From: Verrucomicrobia bacterium UBA1183 | GTDB taxonomy: Bacteria > Verrucomicrobiota > Verrucomicrobiia > Opitutales > UBA9783 | Assembly (NCBI GenBank): GCA_002309885.1 | Contig: DBYP01000022.1 | Coordinates: forward strand, 1-55,106 | Direction of reading: 5' to 3' | DNA length: 55,106 bases | Shown: piece by piece, positions 14,831-24,806 of the stretch | Layout of the letters: the number at the start of each line of letters is the position of its first letter | Numbering within the stretch: position 1 is the stretch's first letter | Program-made: the position numbers and the translations under genes | Notes under the pieces: model-generated | Told to the model about the DNA's origin: nothing | The model's database searches: none | Seen by the model: the letters and a program-made list of their open reading frames with translations, nothing else

Positions 14831-16780
14831 ATGAGTAAAGTAACAGGAAAAATTTTAGGAATTGATTTAGGAACGACGAATTCGTGCATGTCCGTAATGG
14901 AGGGCGGTGAGCCGGTTGTTATTCCGAATGCAGAAGGTGCGCGTACAACCCCTTCTATCGTAGCATTTACGAAAACAGGTGAGCGTTTGGTGGGACAAGC
15001 TGCTAAGCGTCAAGCCATCACGAATCCGCAAAACACAATTTTTTCAGCCAAGCGACTAATTGGACGTAAGTTCAGCGAAGTTCAAAGCACATTGTCGCAC
15101 TTGCCTTACAAAGTAGTTGAAGGAAAGAACGGCGATGCTTGGATCGAATGTCACGTGGGTGATAAGGTAGAACGTTTTGCTCCAGAGCAGATTTCGGCGA
15201 TGGTTTTGGCAAAATTAAAGGCCGATGCAGAAGCTTACTTGGGAGAACCCATTAAGCAAGCTGTTATCACGGTACCCGCGTATTTCAATGATTCGCAGCG
15301 TCAAGCGACCAAGGATGCAGGCGCGATTGCGGGCTTGGAAGTTTTGCGTATCATCAATGAACCAACAGCGGCTTCTTTGGCTTACGGATTGGATAAGAAG
15401 AAGGATGAAACGATCGCGGTTTTCGACGTCGGAGGTGGAACATTTGATATCTCGGTTTTGGAAATCGGTGATGGCGTTTTTGAAGTTAAAGCGACCAACG
15501 GTGATACCTTACTCGGTGGTGATGACTGGGATGAGGCGATTATTAAATGGTTAGCGGATGAATTTAAGAAGGAGAACGGTATCGATTTGACCCAGGATCC
15601 AATGGCGCGTCAACGGTTAAAGGAAGAAGCTGAAAAGGCGAAGATTGCGTTGTCTTCAGCTCAAGAAACCGACATCAATTTGCCGTTTATTACAGCCGAT
15701 GCCAGTGGACCAAAGCATTTGAATGTTCATTTAACACGTGCAAAATTGGAACAGATTTGCGATGGTTTGTACGAACGTTTAAAGGCTCCATTCTACGCCT
15801 GCTTGAAGGATGCCGGAATCGAAGCGTCTGCTATCAACGAATTGGTTTTGGTCGGTGGTATGACGCGTTCGCCTAAGGTTGTTGAAATCGCCAATGGCTT
15901 GGCCGGTAAGACAGCGCATAAGGGTGTAAATCCAGATGAAGTTGTTGCGGTGGGTGCTTCCATTCAAGGCGGTGTATTGAAGGGTGAGGTTAACGATATC
16001 TTGCTGTTGGATGTAACGCCATTAACGTTGGGTATCGAGACTGCCGGTGGTATTTCAACACCGATGATTGATCGTAACACAACGATTCCGACCAAGAAGA
16101 CACAAACGTTCTCAACTTACGCAGATAATCAGACGGCGGTCGATATTCACATTTTGCAGGGCGAACGTTCCTTCGCTAAGGACAACAAGTCCTTGGGTAT
16201 GTTCCGCTTGGAGGGTATTCCAATGGCACAGCGTGGTATGCCGAAGATTGAAGTTACATTCGATATCGATGCCAGTGGTATTTTGCATGTAACCGCTAAG
16301 GATGTTGCGTCGGGTAAAGACCAAAGCATCACGATTTCAGGATCGTCCGGTTTGTCCGAAGATGAAGTCGAAAAGTTACGTAAAGAAGCGGAACAATTCG
16401 CAGAGCAAGACAAGAAAGCTAAGGAACGTGTCGAGGTTTATAATCGATTGGATTCGTTGGCTTATCAGGCGGAAAAACAGATGAAGGAATTTGGCGACAA
16501 GTTGCCGGCAGATAAGAAGTCAGCGCTTGAAAGCAAGATTGCGGAAGTAAAGAAGACGTTGGAAAACAAGGATGTCGATTTGGAAACATTGAATACCAAA
16601 GAAACAGAATTGATGACCGCTTTACAAGAGATTGGCCAGGTGTTGTACGGCAATGCCGGTGCGTCGGCTCAACCTTCGGGACAGCCCTCTGCATCTGCTG
16701 AACAACCAAAGGAGAAAAAAGCGGAAGGAAATGTTGTTGACGCCGATTTCGAAGTTGTTGATGATGGTGCAAAGAAGTAA
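14831..16780 (+). CDS. dnaK: Chaperone DnaK (Hsp70)
   Basis: ATP-driven Hsp70 chaperone for nascent and stress-damaged proteins. The 649 residues have the ATPase domain (GIDLGTTNS at residues 9-17, VPAYFNDSQRQATKDAG, FDVGGGTFDISVLEIGDG, LVGGMTRSP), the interdomain linker DILLLDVTPLTLGIET, the substrate-binding domain, and a C-terminal tail ending DADFEVVDDGAKK. GAGGTG lies only two bases before the ATG, too close for a standard ribosome-binding site. It is unusual in being followed at once by groES-groEL; grpE and dnaJ are not in the window. Confidence 0.98.
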   Translation: MSKVTGKILGIDLGTTNSCMSVMEGGEPVVIPNAEGARTTPSIVAFTKTGERLVGQAAKRQAITNPQNTIFSAKRLIGRKFSEVQSTLSHLPYKVVEGKNGDAWIECHVGDKVERFAPEQISAMVLAKLKADAEAYLGEPIKQAVITVPAYFNDSQRQATKDAGAIAGLEVLRIINEPTAASLAYGLDKKKDETIAVFDVGGGTFDISVLEIGDGVFEVKATNGDTLLGGDDWDEAIIKWLADEFKKENGIDLTQDPMARQRLKEEAEKAKIALSSAQETDINLPFITADASGPKHLNVHLTRAKLEQICDGLYERLKAPFYACLKDAGIEASAINELVLVGGMTRSPKVVEIANGLAGKTAHKGVNPDEVVAVGASIQGGVLKGEVNDILLLDVTPLTLGIETAGGISTPMIDRNTTIPTKKTQTFSTYADNQTAVDIHILQGERSFAKDNKSLGMFRLEGIPMAQRGMPKIEVTFDIDASGILHVTAKDVASGKDQSITISGSSGLSEDEVEKLRKEAEQFAEQDKKAKERVEVYNRLDSLAYQAEKQMKEFGDKLPADKKSALESKIAEVKKTLENKDVDLETLNTKETELMTALQEIGQVLYGNAGASAQPSGQPSASAEQPKEKKAEGNVVDADFEVVDDGAKK

Positions 16781-16810
16781 CCTTTAACTTAATACATAGA
16801 AGGAATTAAT

Positions 16811-17107
16811 ATGTCAGTTAAGATACAACCCATTGGAGACCGCGTATTGGTCAAGATGGTCGAGGATGTAGAACAGATCAAAGGTGGAATCATTATTCCG
16901 GATTCCGCCAAAGAGAAGCCTCAAGAAGCTGAAGTCATTGCTTTAGGTACGGGCAAAACCGACAAGGAAGGTCGTGAAATCCATTTCCAAGTTAAAGCAG
17001 GTGATCGTGTTTTAATCAGCAAATATGCCGGAACAGAGGTCAAATTTGGTGACGAAAAATATACGCTTCTTCGGGAAGATGATATTTTAGGAATTATTAA
17101 CCGATAA
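16811..17107 (+). CDS. groES: Co-chaperonin GroES
   Basis: The 98-residue Hsp10 forms the heptameric lid on GroEL. It contains IQPIGDRVLVK at the N-terminus, the mobile-loop segment EQIKGGIIIPDSAKEKP, VKAGDRVLISKYAGTEVKFGDEKYTLLREDDILGII at the C-terminus, and the usual length. It is 30 bases after dnaK with an AAGGA ribosome-binding site (16800-16804) before the ATG, and six bases ahead of groEL. Confidence 0.97.
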   Translation: MSVKIQPIGDRVLVKMVEDVEQIKGGIIIPDSAKEKPQEAEVIALGTGKTDKEGREIHFQVKAGDRVLISKYAGTEVKFGDEKYTLLREDDILGIINR

Positions 17108-17113
17108 TAAAAA

Positions 17114-18751
<1,638 letters not shown>

Positions 18752-18755
18752 CTTA

Positions 18756-18954
18756 GAACGCATCAACTCGAGATAAAAACTATAAATTCTAAGGGAACTT
18801 TTTGAAAAAAGTTCCCTTAAACCCTCAAAAACTTTTATAATTTTGCAGCAATGCTGCAAAATAACTGGGGTGCAGGGCCGCTGCCCTGCTTTGGGTGAGT
18901 TTTTACAAAAACTCGCTCCCAAATGTACTATTTCTAGCTTATGTAGACACGTCC
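18756..18954 (-). repeat. Interspersed multi-hairpin repeat, copy E, complete with terminal inverted repeats
   Basis: Best-bounded copy, 199 bases, flanked by TA at 18754-18755 and 18955-18956. Read on the minus strand it begins GGACGTGTCTACATAAG and ends with the complement of GAACGCATCAACTCGAG, an imperfect terminal inverted repeat. Hairpin 1 is GAGTTTTT/AAAAACTC and the middle hairpin TTTTGCAGCA/TGCTGCAAAA. Both differ from other copies on both arms, so pairing is kept. It lies between convergent groEL and the ferredoxin gene. Confidence 0.92.
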
Positions 18955-18957
18955 TAG

Positions 18958-19152
18958 CAGCGCATTAGCACACATCAGCGGGCTATTTTTCGGCGATGGA
19001 GTATTTTGTAAACCGAGAAAACTTACAAAATTTTTATGAGAAAATGACTTTGGGTGAATTTTGAAAAGCCGCGGGATTTTTCGAGTAAAATATCGGCTCA
19101 AATGCCTGAAATTTCCTGCTGAGATGTGTAATTAACGCTATTGCAAGTGTTT
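18958..19152. other. Intergenic stretch with no recognised feature
   Basis: About 195 bases between repeat E and a repeat remnant. No open reading frame with coding character, tRNA fold or convincing promoter was seen. It is moderately AT-rich. A small RNA cannot be excluded. Confidence 0.5.
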
Positions 19153-19154
19153 TT

Positions 19155-19232
19155 AAGTAAAGCGCAAGGGAGCTTCCCACAAAAGATTGTCTCAAAAGTT
19201 GTACTATTTCAGCTTATTGAGTCAGGCTTTAG
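19155..19232 (-). repeat. Interior-deleted copy of the multi-hairpin repeat
   Basis: The left part AAGTAAAGCGCAAGGGAGC matches the complement of the 3' end of copy A. The right part GTACTATTTCAGCTTATTG matches the 5' end of copy E. The whole central core is missing. It is therefore a roughly 78-base deletion relic in the same orientation as copy E, about 200 bases away. Confidence 0.65.
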
Positions 19233-19262
19233 GTGATTTCGACAAAACAGCAAAACAGTGCA

Positions 19263-19282
19263 AACACCTTCCAGTAGGTGTT
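19263..19282 (-). terminator. Possible terminator hairpin after ferredoxin gene
   Basis: AACACCT and AGGTGTT form a perfect 7-bp stem with a 6-base loop, about 48 bases beyond the ferredoxin stop on the minus strand. The following sequence is only moderately T-rich, so termination is tentative. Confidence 0.35.
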
Positions 19283-19329
19283 ATCCAATCCTTAGAGCGA
19301 ACGATTTTTTGAATGAAGGGGGGTACGCC

Positions 19330-19563
19330 TTACTCTCCGTCGTCGCCGATGGCGCTTACAGGACAGCTTTCCAGGGCTTCCATGCAAACATCTATCTCTT
19401 TATCGGAAGTCGGTTGTTTTTTTACAAAGGAATTGTCCGAATTCTCTATATTACCAAAAAATTCTGGGGCGATTTCGCGGCAAAGACCACACGCAATACA
19501 CTGATCATCCACATAGAATTTGCCTCGTACATTTTCTGCAACCTTATTCTCTTTAACTGCCAT
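19330..19563 (-). CDS. Small single-cluster ferredoxin
   Basis: A 77-residue electron carrier. CIACGLC (about residues 22-28) and the distant CPVSAIG near the C-terminus supply the four cysteines expected for one [4Fe-4S] cluster, with CMEALESCP adding an extra cysteine nearby. The length and the single C-terminal CP motif match ferredoxins of the Bacillus Fer type. AAGG lies about four bases before the ATG. It is monocistronic and convergent with groEL; the redox partner is not evident here. Confidence 0.88.
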   Translation of the reverse strand: MAVKENKVAENVRGKFYVDDQCIACGLCREIAPEFFGNIENSDNSFVKKQPTSDKEIDVCMEALESCPVSAIGDDGE

Positions 19564-19708
19564 AATACCTTAAATGCTAGAAAATACCTCGTTCGAGTCA
19601 AGCTTGGATAAACAAAAAATGGATCTGCGGAAGGTAGGAACGATTGTAATTTTATCTTTGCACAAAGATAGAACGATAGATATGCCTTGTTCTCAGATCA
19701 ACACTTAG

Positions 19709-20590
19709 CTATCTCTTTTGCATACACACGGCGCACTTTTGGCAACCGTTGCAAATGAGGCGTGAGCCGCAGGTTTCGCATGGAGTGGACCACTGTTTTT
19801 TATAGGATTGTTCAGAAGTAAAAAGTTCGGTTTGATGGGAATGTAAATCGAAATGCATCGGAGCCCCTTCGTATTGTAATCCCGATTTGTAGGCCATAAC
19901 ACTTTGGGTACGTTTCGAAGTAATGGTATAACGTTTCCCGTCCTTAACAAACTGAGTGCCTGTTTCGAAAAAACAAAAGGTGACATTTGCGTTTTTACAT
20001 TCTTGGTAAAGCGATTTCACCCAATCATAGTGTAAAGGCCGTGAACCATCGTAATTTTCGCCACCCGCAGAAACCTGTTTTATCTGATTTTCCTTCAGAT
20101 AATCTTTTATTGAAACGGGACCGATAAACGGGGCAACCACGACACCTTTGTGTTGGAAGGGTAACTGCAATAAAATCGGAATACGTTCATCCGCTCGTTT
20201 TTGATTTTCTGCTGTGACATTGAAAAACACGTTGTCCCAACCCTCGCCCCAATTCTCTGGCAAACATTGTAGGACACGCTCTGGACGTTTGGTAAGCAAC
20301 CAAAAAACAACATCCGGACGTTGTTTTATAATATTCCAGGCTTCTTTACGCCAGGGATCGGCCTCCTCCAAGAAGAAATCTGAGGTTAAACAAACACGCA
20401 ACATTTCGCCACTTTGAATCTTATAGCGCCCATCCCTATGGCGTTGCAGCGGGTAATCGAAATTGCCTTTTACCCTAAAAATTTTTCGACCATCCTGCCC
20501 ACGCTGCTTATCCAAGGCGTACATATAACAATGAGCACACCCTTCCGACTTCTTAATGCAACCATGCCAAGGATTCCAGATGTCGTGCAT
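19709..20590 (-). CDS. DUF5131 (phage Gp37/Gp68-like) protein with C-terminal Cys cluster
   Basis: A 293-residue protein. The start MHDIWNPWHGCIKKSEGCAHCYMYALDKQRG has the WNPWxGC..S.GC..CYM pattern of the DUF5131/phage Gp37-Gp68 family, followed by family segments such as VCLTSDFFLEEADPWR, WLLTKRPERV and ENQKRADERIPILLQLP. Members are often compared with radical-SAM folds because of the cysteine triad; no activity is established. The C-terminus carries CETCGSRLICNGCQKCAVC, a possible zinc or iron-sulfur site. It is the last gene of the minus-strand run from the lipoprotein, four bases after the GT9 gene. Confidence 0.82.
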   Translation of the reverse strand: MHDIWNPWHGCIKKSEGCAHCYMYALDKQRGQDGRKIFRVKGNFDYPLQRHRDGRYKIQSGEMLRVCLTSDFFLEEADPWRKEAWNIIKQRPDVVFWLLTKRPERVLQCLPENWGEGWDNVFFNVTAENQKRADERIPILLQLPFQHKGVVVAPFIGPVSIKDYLKENQIKQVSAGGENYDGSRPLHYDWVKSLYQECKNANVTFCFFETGTQFVKDGKRYTITSKRTQSVMAYKSGLQYEGAPMHFDLHSHQTELFTSEQSYKKQWSTPCETCGSRLICNGCQKCAVCMQKR

Positions 20591-20594
20591 AAAT

Positions 20595-21524
20595 TTACGA
20601 AAGCTGCTTCAGGACAGCCTGGGCGACCTCCTCGGCGGAAATTTGTTTCAAATCCTGCTGCGGTGCTTGAAATACGATGTGATCCGCAACCGGATATGGA
20701 CCGTAACGTCGGCTGTCGGTCGGGCCATAAATACCAACCAAAGGTTTCCCTAAAGCGGCTGCCAAATGAACAGGGCCGCTGTCATTGGCAATAACACAAG
20801 CTGCATTTTGAATTAGCATAGGTAAATCCGATAACGCTGTTTTACCCATCAAGTTGATAAATCTGGGGTGTTGAGGGACCTTTTGTGGCAGGTTTTGCCC
20901 CAACCAAATACAGGTTTTATCGGTGCGTTCCAGCAAAATTTGCGTTAATTCAAAAAAGTAAGGCCACTCCTTTTTGGGGCCACGGCTGTTGGGGAAAAGC
21001 AAAATCGCCCCTTTATAATCCGAAAAGGCTTCAGAGATATTAGGTGACAGAGTTAACGGGATCTGCGGAACCGATTGCAATTTCAACGGTTGCAACAGAG
21101 CTTGCAGGATTTCAACCGCATGCGGCTGTTCCTTTTGAGGTGCATAAGTTGCATTGTAAAACAGAAATGAACCCTCGCGTGCATCCTTACGTCCAAGCTT
21201 ATGCTTCGAACGAGCGAAGAAAGTCATTAAGCCGGATCGCAGCAGACCTTGACCATCGACTACGAAGTCGTACGTATGTGCGCGAATCGCTTTAATTAGA
21301 CGAATAAAGCCCTTTATTCCGCCATGCCGTTCAAATAAAAACAGCTGATGAATGATGGGACTACACCGTAAAAGGCCTGCAAAACAATCACGAACGATCC
21401 AATGAATTTCCAGCTCCACGCCTTGAGATTTTGCGGATTGGTAGGCGCCTTCCATGACCTGTAACATTTGTACGATGTCACCAAAAGAGGAGGGCTTTAT
21501 AACTAAAATACGCATCGGTTGCAT
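20595..21524 (-). CDS. Glycosyltransferase family 9, heptosyltransferase-like
   Basis: A 309-residue enzyme likely to transfer a sugar, classically heptose, to LPS core on the cytoplasmic face of the inner membrane. MRILVIKPSSFGDIVQMLQV is the WaaC/WaaF-type N-terminus. The C-terminal nucleotide-sugar site reads NDSGPVHLAAALGKPLVGIYGPTDSRRYGP. Central AILLFPNSRGPKKEWPYF is also typical. Two starts, three codons apart (21524 and 21515), are possible; the second gives the family-like MRIL start. It lies between the YhcH-like gene and the DUF5131 gene with 3-4 base gaps. Confidence 0.88.
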   Translation of the reverse strand: MQPMRILVIKPSSFGDIVQMLQVMEGAYQSAKSQGVELEIHWIVRDCFAGLLRCSPIIHQLFLFERHGGIKGFIRLIKAIRAHTYDFVVDGQGLLRSGLMTFFARSKHKLGRKDAREGSFLFYNATYAPQKEQPHAVEILQALLQPLKLQSVPQIPLTLSPNISEAFSDYKGAILLFPNSRGPKKEWPYFFELTQILLERTDKTCIWLGQNLPQKVPQHPRFINLMGKTALSDLPMLIQNAACVIANDSGPVHLAAALGKPLVGIYGPTDSRRYGPYPVADHIVFQAPQQDLKQISAEEVAQAVLKQLS

Positions 21525-21527
21525 CGT

Positions 21528-21965
21528 TTATAGCTTTATCTTAAATACGGCTTTCTTTACCGCATTCCCATTGCCGATACTTGGCTGATGTGCATCCTCA
21601 GGAAAGAAAACAAAAAATCGCCCCGGAAGCGCTTCCATCTTTTGCGTTGCCCCTTCTCCAAAAGCAATGTCCTTCCTTTCGTCATAAGGCGTAACATTGC
21701 GCAGCTCTTTTTTGGGCATCCAACCGATTTGCTCATGACCTTCAAGAATAATTTGGATATCTGCGTAAACCTTGTGAAATTCTACCTTCGGACATTCTTT
21801 CGTTGCATAGGTATTGATAGAAACAAAAACATCATTACCTTCGATATCACAACGCCCTAGCGGCAATGTGTTCAAATCATGATGCGACAGAAATTTCACC
21901 ACAGTTGCAAATCCTGCGTGAAGTTTCGCGTAATCCCCCAAATGTTCTAATGAATCTATAATCAT
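21528..21965 (-). CDS. YhcH/YjgK/YiaL family protein
   Basis: A 145-residue cupin-like protein. The pattern MIIDSLEHLGDYAKLH, VSINTYATKECPKVEFHKVYADIQIILEGHEQIGW, and GRFFVFFPEDAHQPSIGNG matches the DUF386 (YhcH/EbgC/YiaL) family. The conserved Glu and His residues in EFHKVYADIQ and the later FFPEDAHQP form the usual metal site. Members are linked to sialic acid or other sugar anomers, but the role is poorly defined. It sits between priA and the GT9 gene in a tightly packed run. Confidence 0.87.
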   Translation of the reverse strand: MIIDSLEHLGDYAKLHAGFATVVKFLSHHDLNTLPLGRCDIEGNDVFVSINTYATKECPKVEFHKVYADIQIILEGHEQIGWMPKKELRNVTPYDERKDIAFGEGATQKMEALPGRFFVFFPEDAHQPSIGNGNAVKKAVFKIKL

Positions 21966-21968
21966 AAT

Positions 21969-24143
21969 TTAACGAAAGTCTATAGGATCTACATCCAGCA
22001 AATCAATCATATTTGAAGGCAATTTAAACGCCTGGCGCAATGTTTGCAACTTCGGAAGCATTCCTAGAATGTTTTTTGTTAAATAGATCAGGTGCATGCG
22101 ATAATAACCATTAATCTTGTTTAAAGAGGGTTGGGCAGGTCCCAAGATTTCAAAATCGCACACATTGTTTTTTAGTAAAAACAACTTCCACTGCTCAACC
22201 ACGTACGACAAAACTTTTTCGGAACGACTTCGAAAAATGTGCCGAATCATACGCCGGAAGGGCGGATAACGGTATTTTTCACGAAAGCTATACTCTTTAT
22301 TGAGGAAATTTTCTACATCCATTTTGGAGCCATATGTGATGCAATCGCTATGGGGCGAGAATGTTTGCAGAACAACTTCACCGGCTTTTTTCGATCGTCC
22401 CGCTCGGCCGCTCACTTGAACAATCAATTGAAACATTCTTTCGGCATTACGGAAATCTTCTACCGAATTTAGGCCATCCGCTTGGATCATTCCGACCAGG
22501 GTAATGAGGGGAAAATCCAGTCCCTTAGCCAACATTTGTGTTCCGATAATGATATCATAGCGGTGCGCCAAAATGTCCTCATACCAATGCGGTTGCACCT
22601 GGATAACATCGGAATCTAATCTAAGAATACGCGCGGTTTTGTAAAGTTGACGCAGGCAAGCTTCGATGCGCTGTGTTCCCAACCCACGACTCAATTTCAA
22701 TGCCGTTCCACACTTCAAACATTTTGTATAGGTCGCTACTTGATAATCACAAATATGACAACGCAACATTTGCCCTTGTTTATGAAAAACCAAGTTGGTA
22801 TTACAATGCGGACAGGTCAAACGTGTTTCGCATTTAGGACAATATAAGTAAGGAGAATAGCCGCGCCGATTAAGAAACAACAGGGTTTGTTCATGATTAT
22901 CCAAACGTTCACTTATTTTTTCACGCAACAAAGCCGATAGAATGTAAGTACCTTCAAAATTCGGCTTTTCATAATTCATGTCGACAACGTAAACCTTCGG
23001 CAAAGGCTGTCCGTTGGCTCTCAATATTAGCCGATGTAGATCATATTTATTCGTCTTTATGTTGACCCAGGTTTCTACTGAAGGGGTTGCGGTTCCCAAT
23101 ACACACAACGCTTTAGCTGTATGCGCTCGATAAATCGCTAAATCGCGTCCGTGATAGCGCGGATTTTCGGATTGCTTGTAAGAAGGTTCATGTTCCTCAT
23201 CTACAATAACCAAGCCTAAGTTTTTCAGCGGCACAAACAACGCCGATCGCGTTCCCAAAATGACATCGATTTGTCCCTGAAGAGCCCTGTGCCATGTCTT
23301 CAACTTTTCTGAATCTGAAAGGTGGCAATGCCAAGCCGCTGAACGGATGTTGTGCCTAGACAAACGCTCTTGAAGCCGATTGAGAGCTTGCTCAGAAAGC
23401 ATAATTTCCGGCACAAGATAAATCGCTTGTTGACCACGCTTTTGAGCCTCTAAAATGAGTTTGTGATAGATTTCTGTCTTACCCGAACCCGTAACACCCC
23501 ATAGAACTTGCGGCCGTTTTTCATCCAATGCCCACACGTTTTTCAGTGCTTCAAAAACGGCTTGTTGCTCTTGATTTAACGCAAAATCTTCGTTCGGCAA
23601 TGTCTCTAAAGGAGTTTCTGCTTTGTTAGACTCTATCTTGACTACATAACCTTTTTCAATGAGGCGTTTAAGAATGGCTAATGATTGAGGAAATGCACAC
23701 GAAAATGCTCCCATTGAAGCCATCGGATGCGCTTGTATCCATGCGTATATTTCCTTTTGACGGAAACTTTTTGTGGGAAACTGAGCCGTTATTGGGGTTG
23801 TTTTTAAGCAATAATCGACAGGCAACGTTCTTCCTTGCCTTATGAGTCCCGGCAAAGCGGTTTCTATCGCGGTATTTAAAGTGCATCCGTAGTAACGCAC
23901 AAGCCATTCGATGAGTTGAATGCTGTCTGCATTAATCATAGGGACATCATAGACCGTGCCTTCAATGGATGAAAACGTAAAACTTCCGCCGGGTGAAGTC
24001 TCCGAAAGGCCTTTAACGATACCCATCGTGGTGTGATTTCGTACGCGAATTTTAACCAAAGTGCCGATGGGAAGGGACGCAGATGACGTGTAAGTTAGCG
24101 GATGCGGAACGGTGACAAATGGCAAAACATCCAAATAAAACAT
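21969..24143 (-). CDS. priA: Primosomal protein N', replication-restart helicase PriA
   Basis: A 3'-to-5' DNA helicase that reloads the replisome at stalled forks. The 724-residue protein has the N-terminal DNA-binding domain, Walker A GVTGSGKTEIY, DEEH box (VIVDEEHEPSYKQ), motif III GTATPSVETW, eight zinc-binding cysteines in CPKCETRLTCPHC..CHICDYQ..CLKCG, and motif VI QVSGRAGRSKKAGEVVLQT. The start lies one base after the upstream lipoprotein stop codon. Four downstream genes follow with 3-4 base gaps, suggesting one transcript. Confidence 0.96.
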   Translation of the reverse strand: MFYLDVLPFVTVPHPLTYTSSASLPIGTLVKIRVRNHTTMGIVKGLSETSPGGSFTFSSIEGTVYDVPMINADSIQLIEWLVRYYGCTLNTAIETALPGLIRQGRTLPVDYCLKTTPITAQFPTKSFRQKEIYAWIQAHPMASMGAFSCAFPQSLAILKRLIEKGYVVKIESNKAETPLETLPNEDFALNQEQQAVFEALKNVWALDEKRPQVLWGVTGSGKTEIYHKLILEAQKRGQQAIYLVPEIMLSEQALNRLQERLSRHNIRSAAWHCHLSDSEKLKTWHRALQGQIDVILGTRSALFVPLKNLGLVIVDEEHEPSYKQSENPRYHGRDLAIYRAHTAKALCVLGTATPSVETWVNIKTNKYDLHRLILRANGQPLPKVYVVDMNYEKPNFEGTYILSALLREKISERLDNHEQTLLFLNRRGYSPYLYCPKCETRLTCPHCNTNLVFHKQGQMLRCHICDYQVATYTKCLKCGTALKLSRGLGTQRIEACLRQLYKTARILRLDSDVIQVQPHWYEDILAHRYDIIIGTQMLAKGLDFPLITLVGMIQADGLNSVEDFRNAERMFQLIVQVSGRAGRSKKAGEVVLQTFSPHSDCITYGSKMDVENFLNKEYSFREKYRYPPFRRMIRHIFRSRSEKVLSYVVEQWKLFLLKNNVCDFEILGPAQPSLNKINGYYRMHLIYLTKNILGMLPKLQTLRQAFKLPSNMIDLLDVDPIDFR

Positions 24144-24144
24144 A

Positions 24145-24630
24145 TCACCAGGCTAAACTTTCCTCATGCGCTATCACATGTCCATCCGGATGCAAAATTT
24201 CCAACTGCCAAGCAATTAATTGTTTTTTAGCCGCATAGTGTTCATCATCCGTAATACCTAAGTAAAGCTCATTGCGTAACCACAAAGAATGTTCTACTTC
24301 CGGAAATATCCAGGTAGCTATTTGAGGGACTGGATTTACATTGGTAATGTAATGCAAAACGATCTTCGCACCCTGAGGTAACAAGCCGATCGAATGATTA
24401 AATTTCACCGTAAAATAAACCCCAGAACGGTTTTCGGGATTCGTACGCAAAAAGACACGACCGCCTTGGGCTTCCCTATGCTGAAAAGCTTCCGCGATCC
24501 CTTTAAAACTATCCTCGCTGCGCGTTGTCATAGCAATCGAAGCAATGGAAATAGGACGCAATTTTTTAGATGAATGCTGACATCCTGCAAAGATTAACGT
24601 CGAACAAAGCAATAAAATCGTCTTTCTCAT
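24145..24630 (-). CDS. Predicted lipoprotein of unknown function
   Basis: 161 residues from the ATG at 24630. MRKTILLLCSTLIFAGC is a lipoprotein signal with the lipobox FAGC, so the mature protein should be lipid-anchored at Cys17. The rest has beta-rich character (RVFLRTNPENRSGVYFTVKFNHSIGLLPQGAKIVLHYITN, SLWLRNELYLGITDDEHYAAKKQLIAWQLEILHPDG); I do not recognise the family. An ATG at 24636 is also possible and directly abuts the tRNA-Arg CCA end. Longer starts would lie inside the tRNA and are rejected. priA follows after one base. Confidence 0.75.
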   Translation of the reverse strand: MRKTILLLCSTLIFAGCQHSSKKLRPISIASIAMTTRSEDSFKGIAEAFQHREAQGGRVFLRTNPENRSGVYFTVKFNHSIGLLPQGAKIVLHYITNVNPVPQIATWIFPEVEHSLWLRNELYLGITDDEHYAAKKQLIAWQLEILHPDGHVIAHEESLAW

Positions 24631-24636
24631 AACCAT

Positions 24637-24711
24637 TGGCGCCCGCACCCAGACTCGAACTGGGATTAACGGTTTAGGAAACCGCGGTTCTATCCCTTGA
24701 ACTATGAGGGC
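24637..24711 (-). tRNA. tRNA-Arg(CCU)
   Basis: The minus strand gives acceptor GCCCTCA, D-stem GTTC/GAAC, an anticodon stem-loop with TTCCTAA (anticodon CCU), T-arm CCCAG-TTCGAGT-CTGGG, 3' acceptor TGCGGGC, discriminator G and an encoded CCA. Acceptor pair 5-68 is a T-C mismatch; the other six pairs are Watson-Crick. A lipoprotein ATG follows the CCA immediately. Confidence 0.92.
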
Positions 24712-24806
24712 CCGTGATTTACTGTGCCAAAAAAAACAAAATGGAGCAACTTTTTTGTTAAGAAATGTTTTCTTTGAGAGATACTCGAGACGATAAGGTT
24801 ACATTT

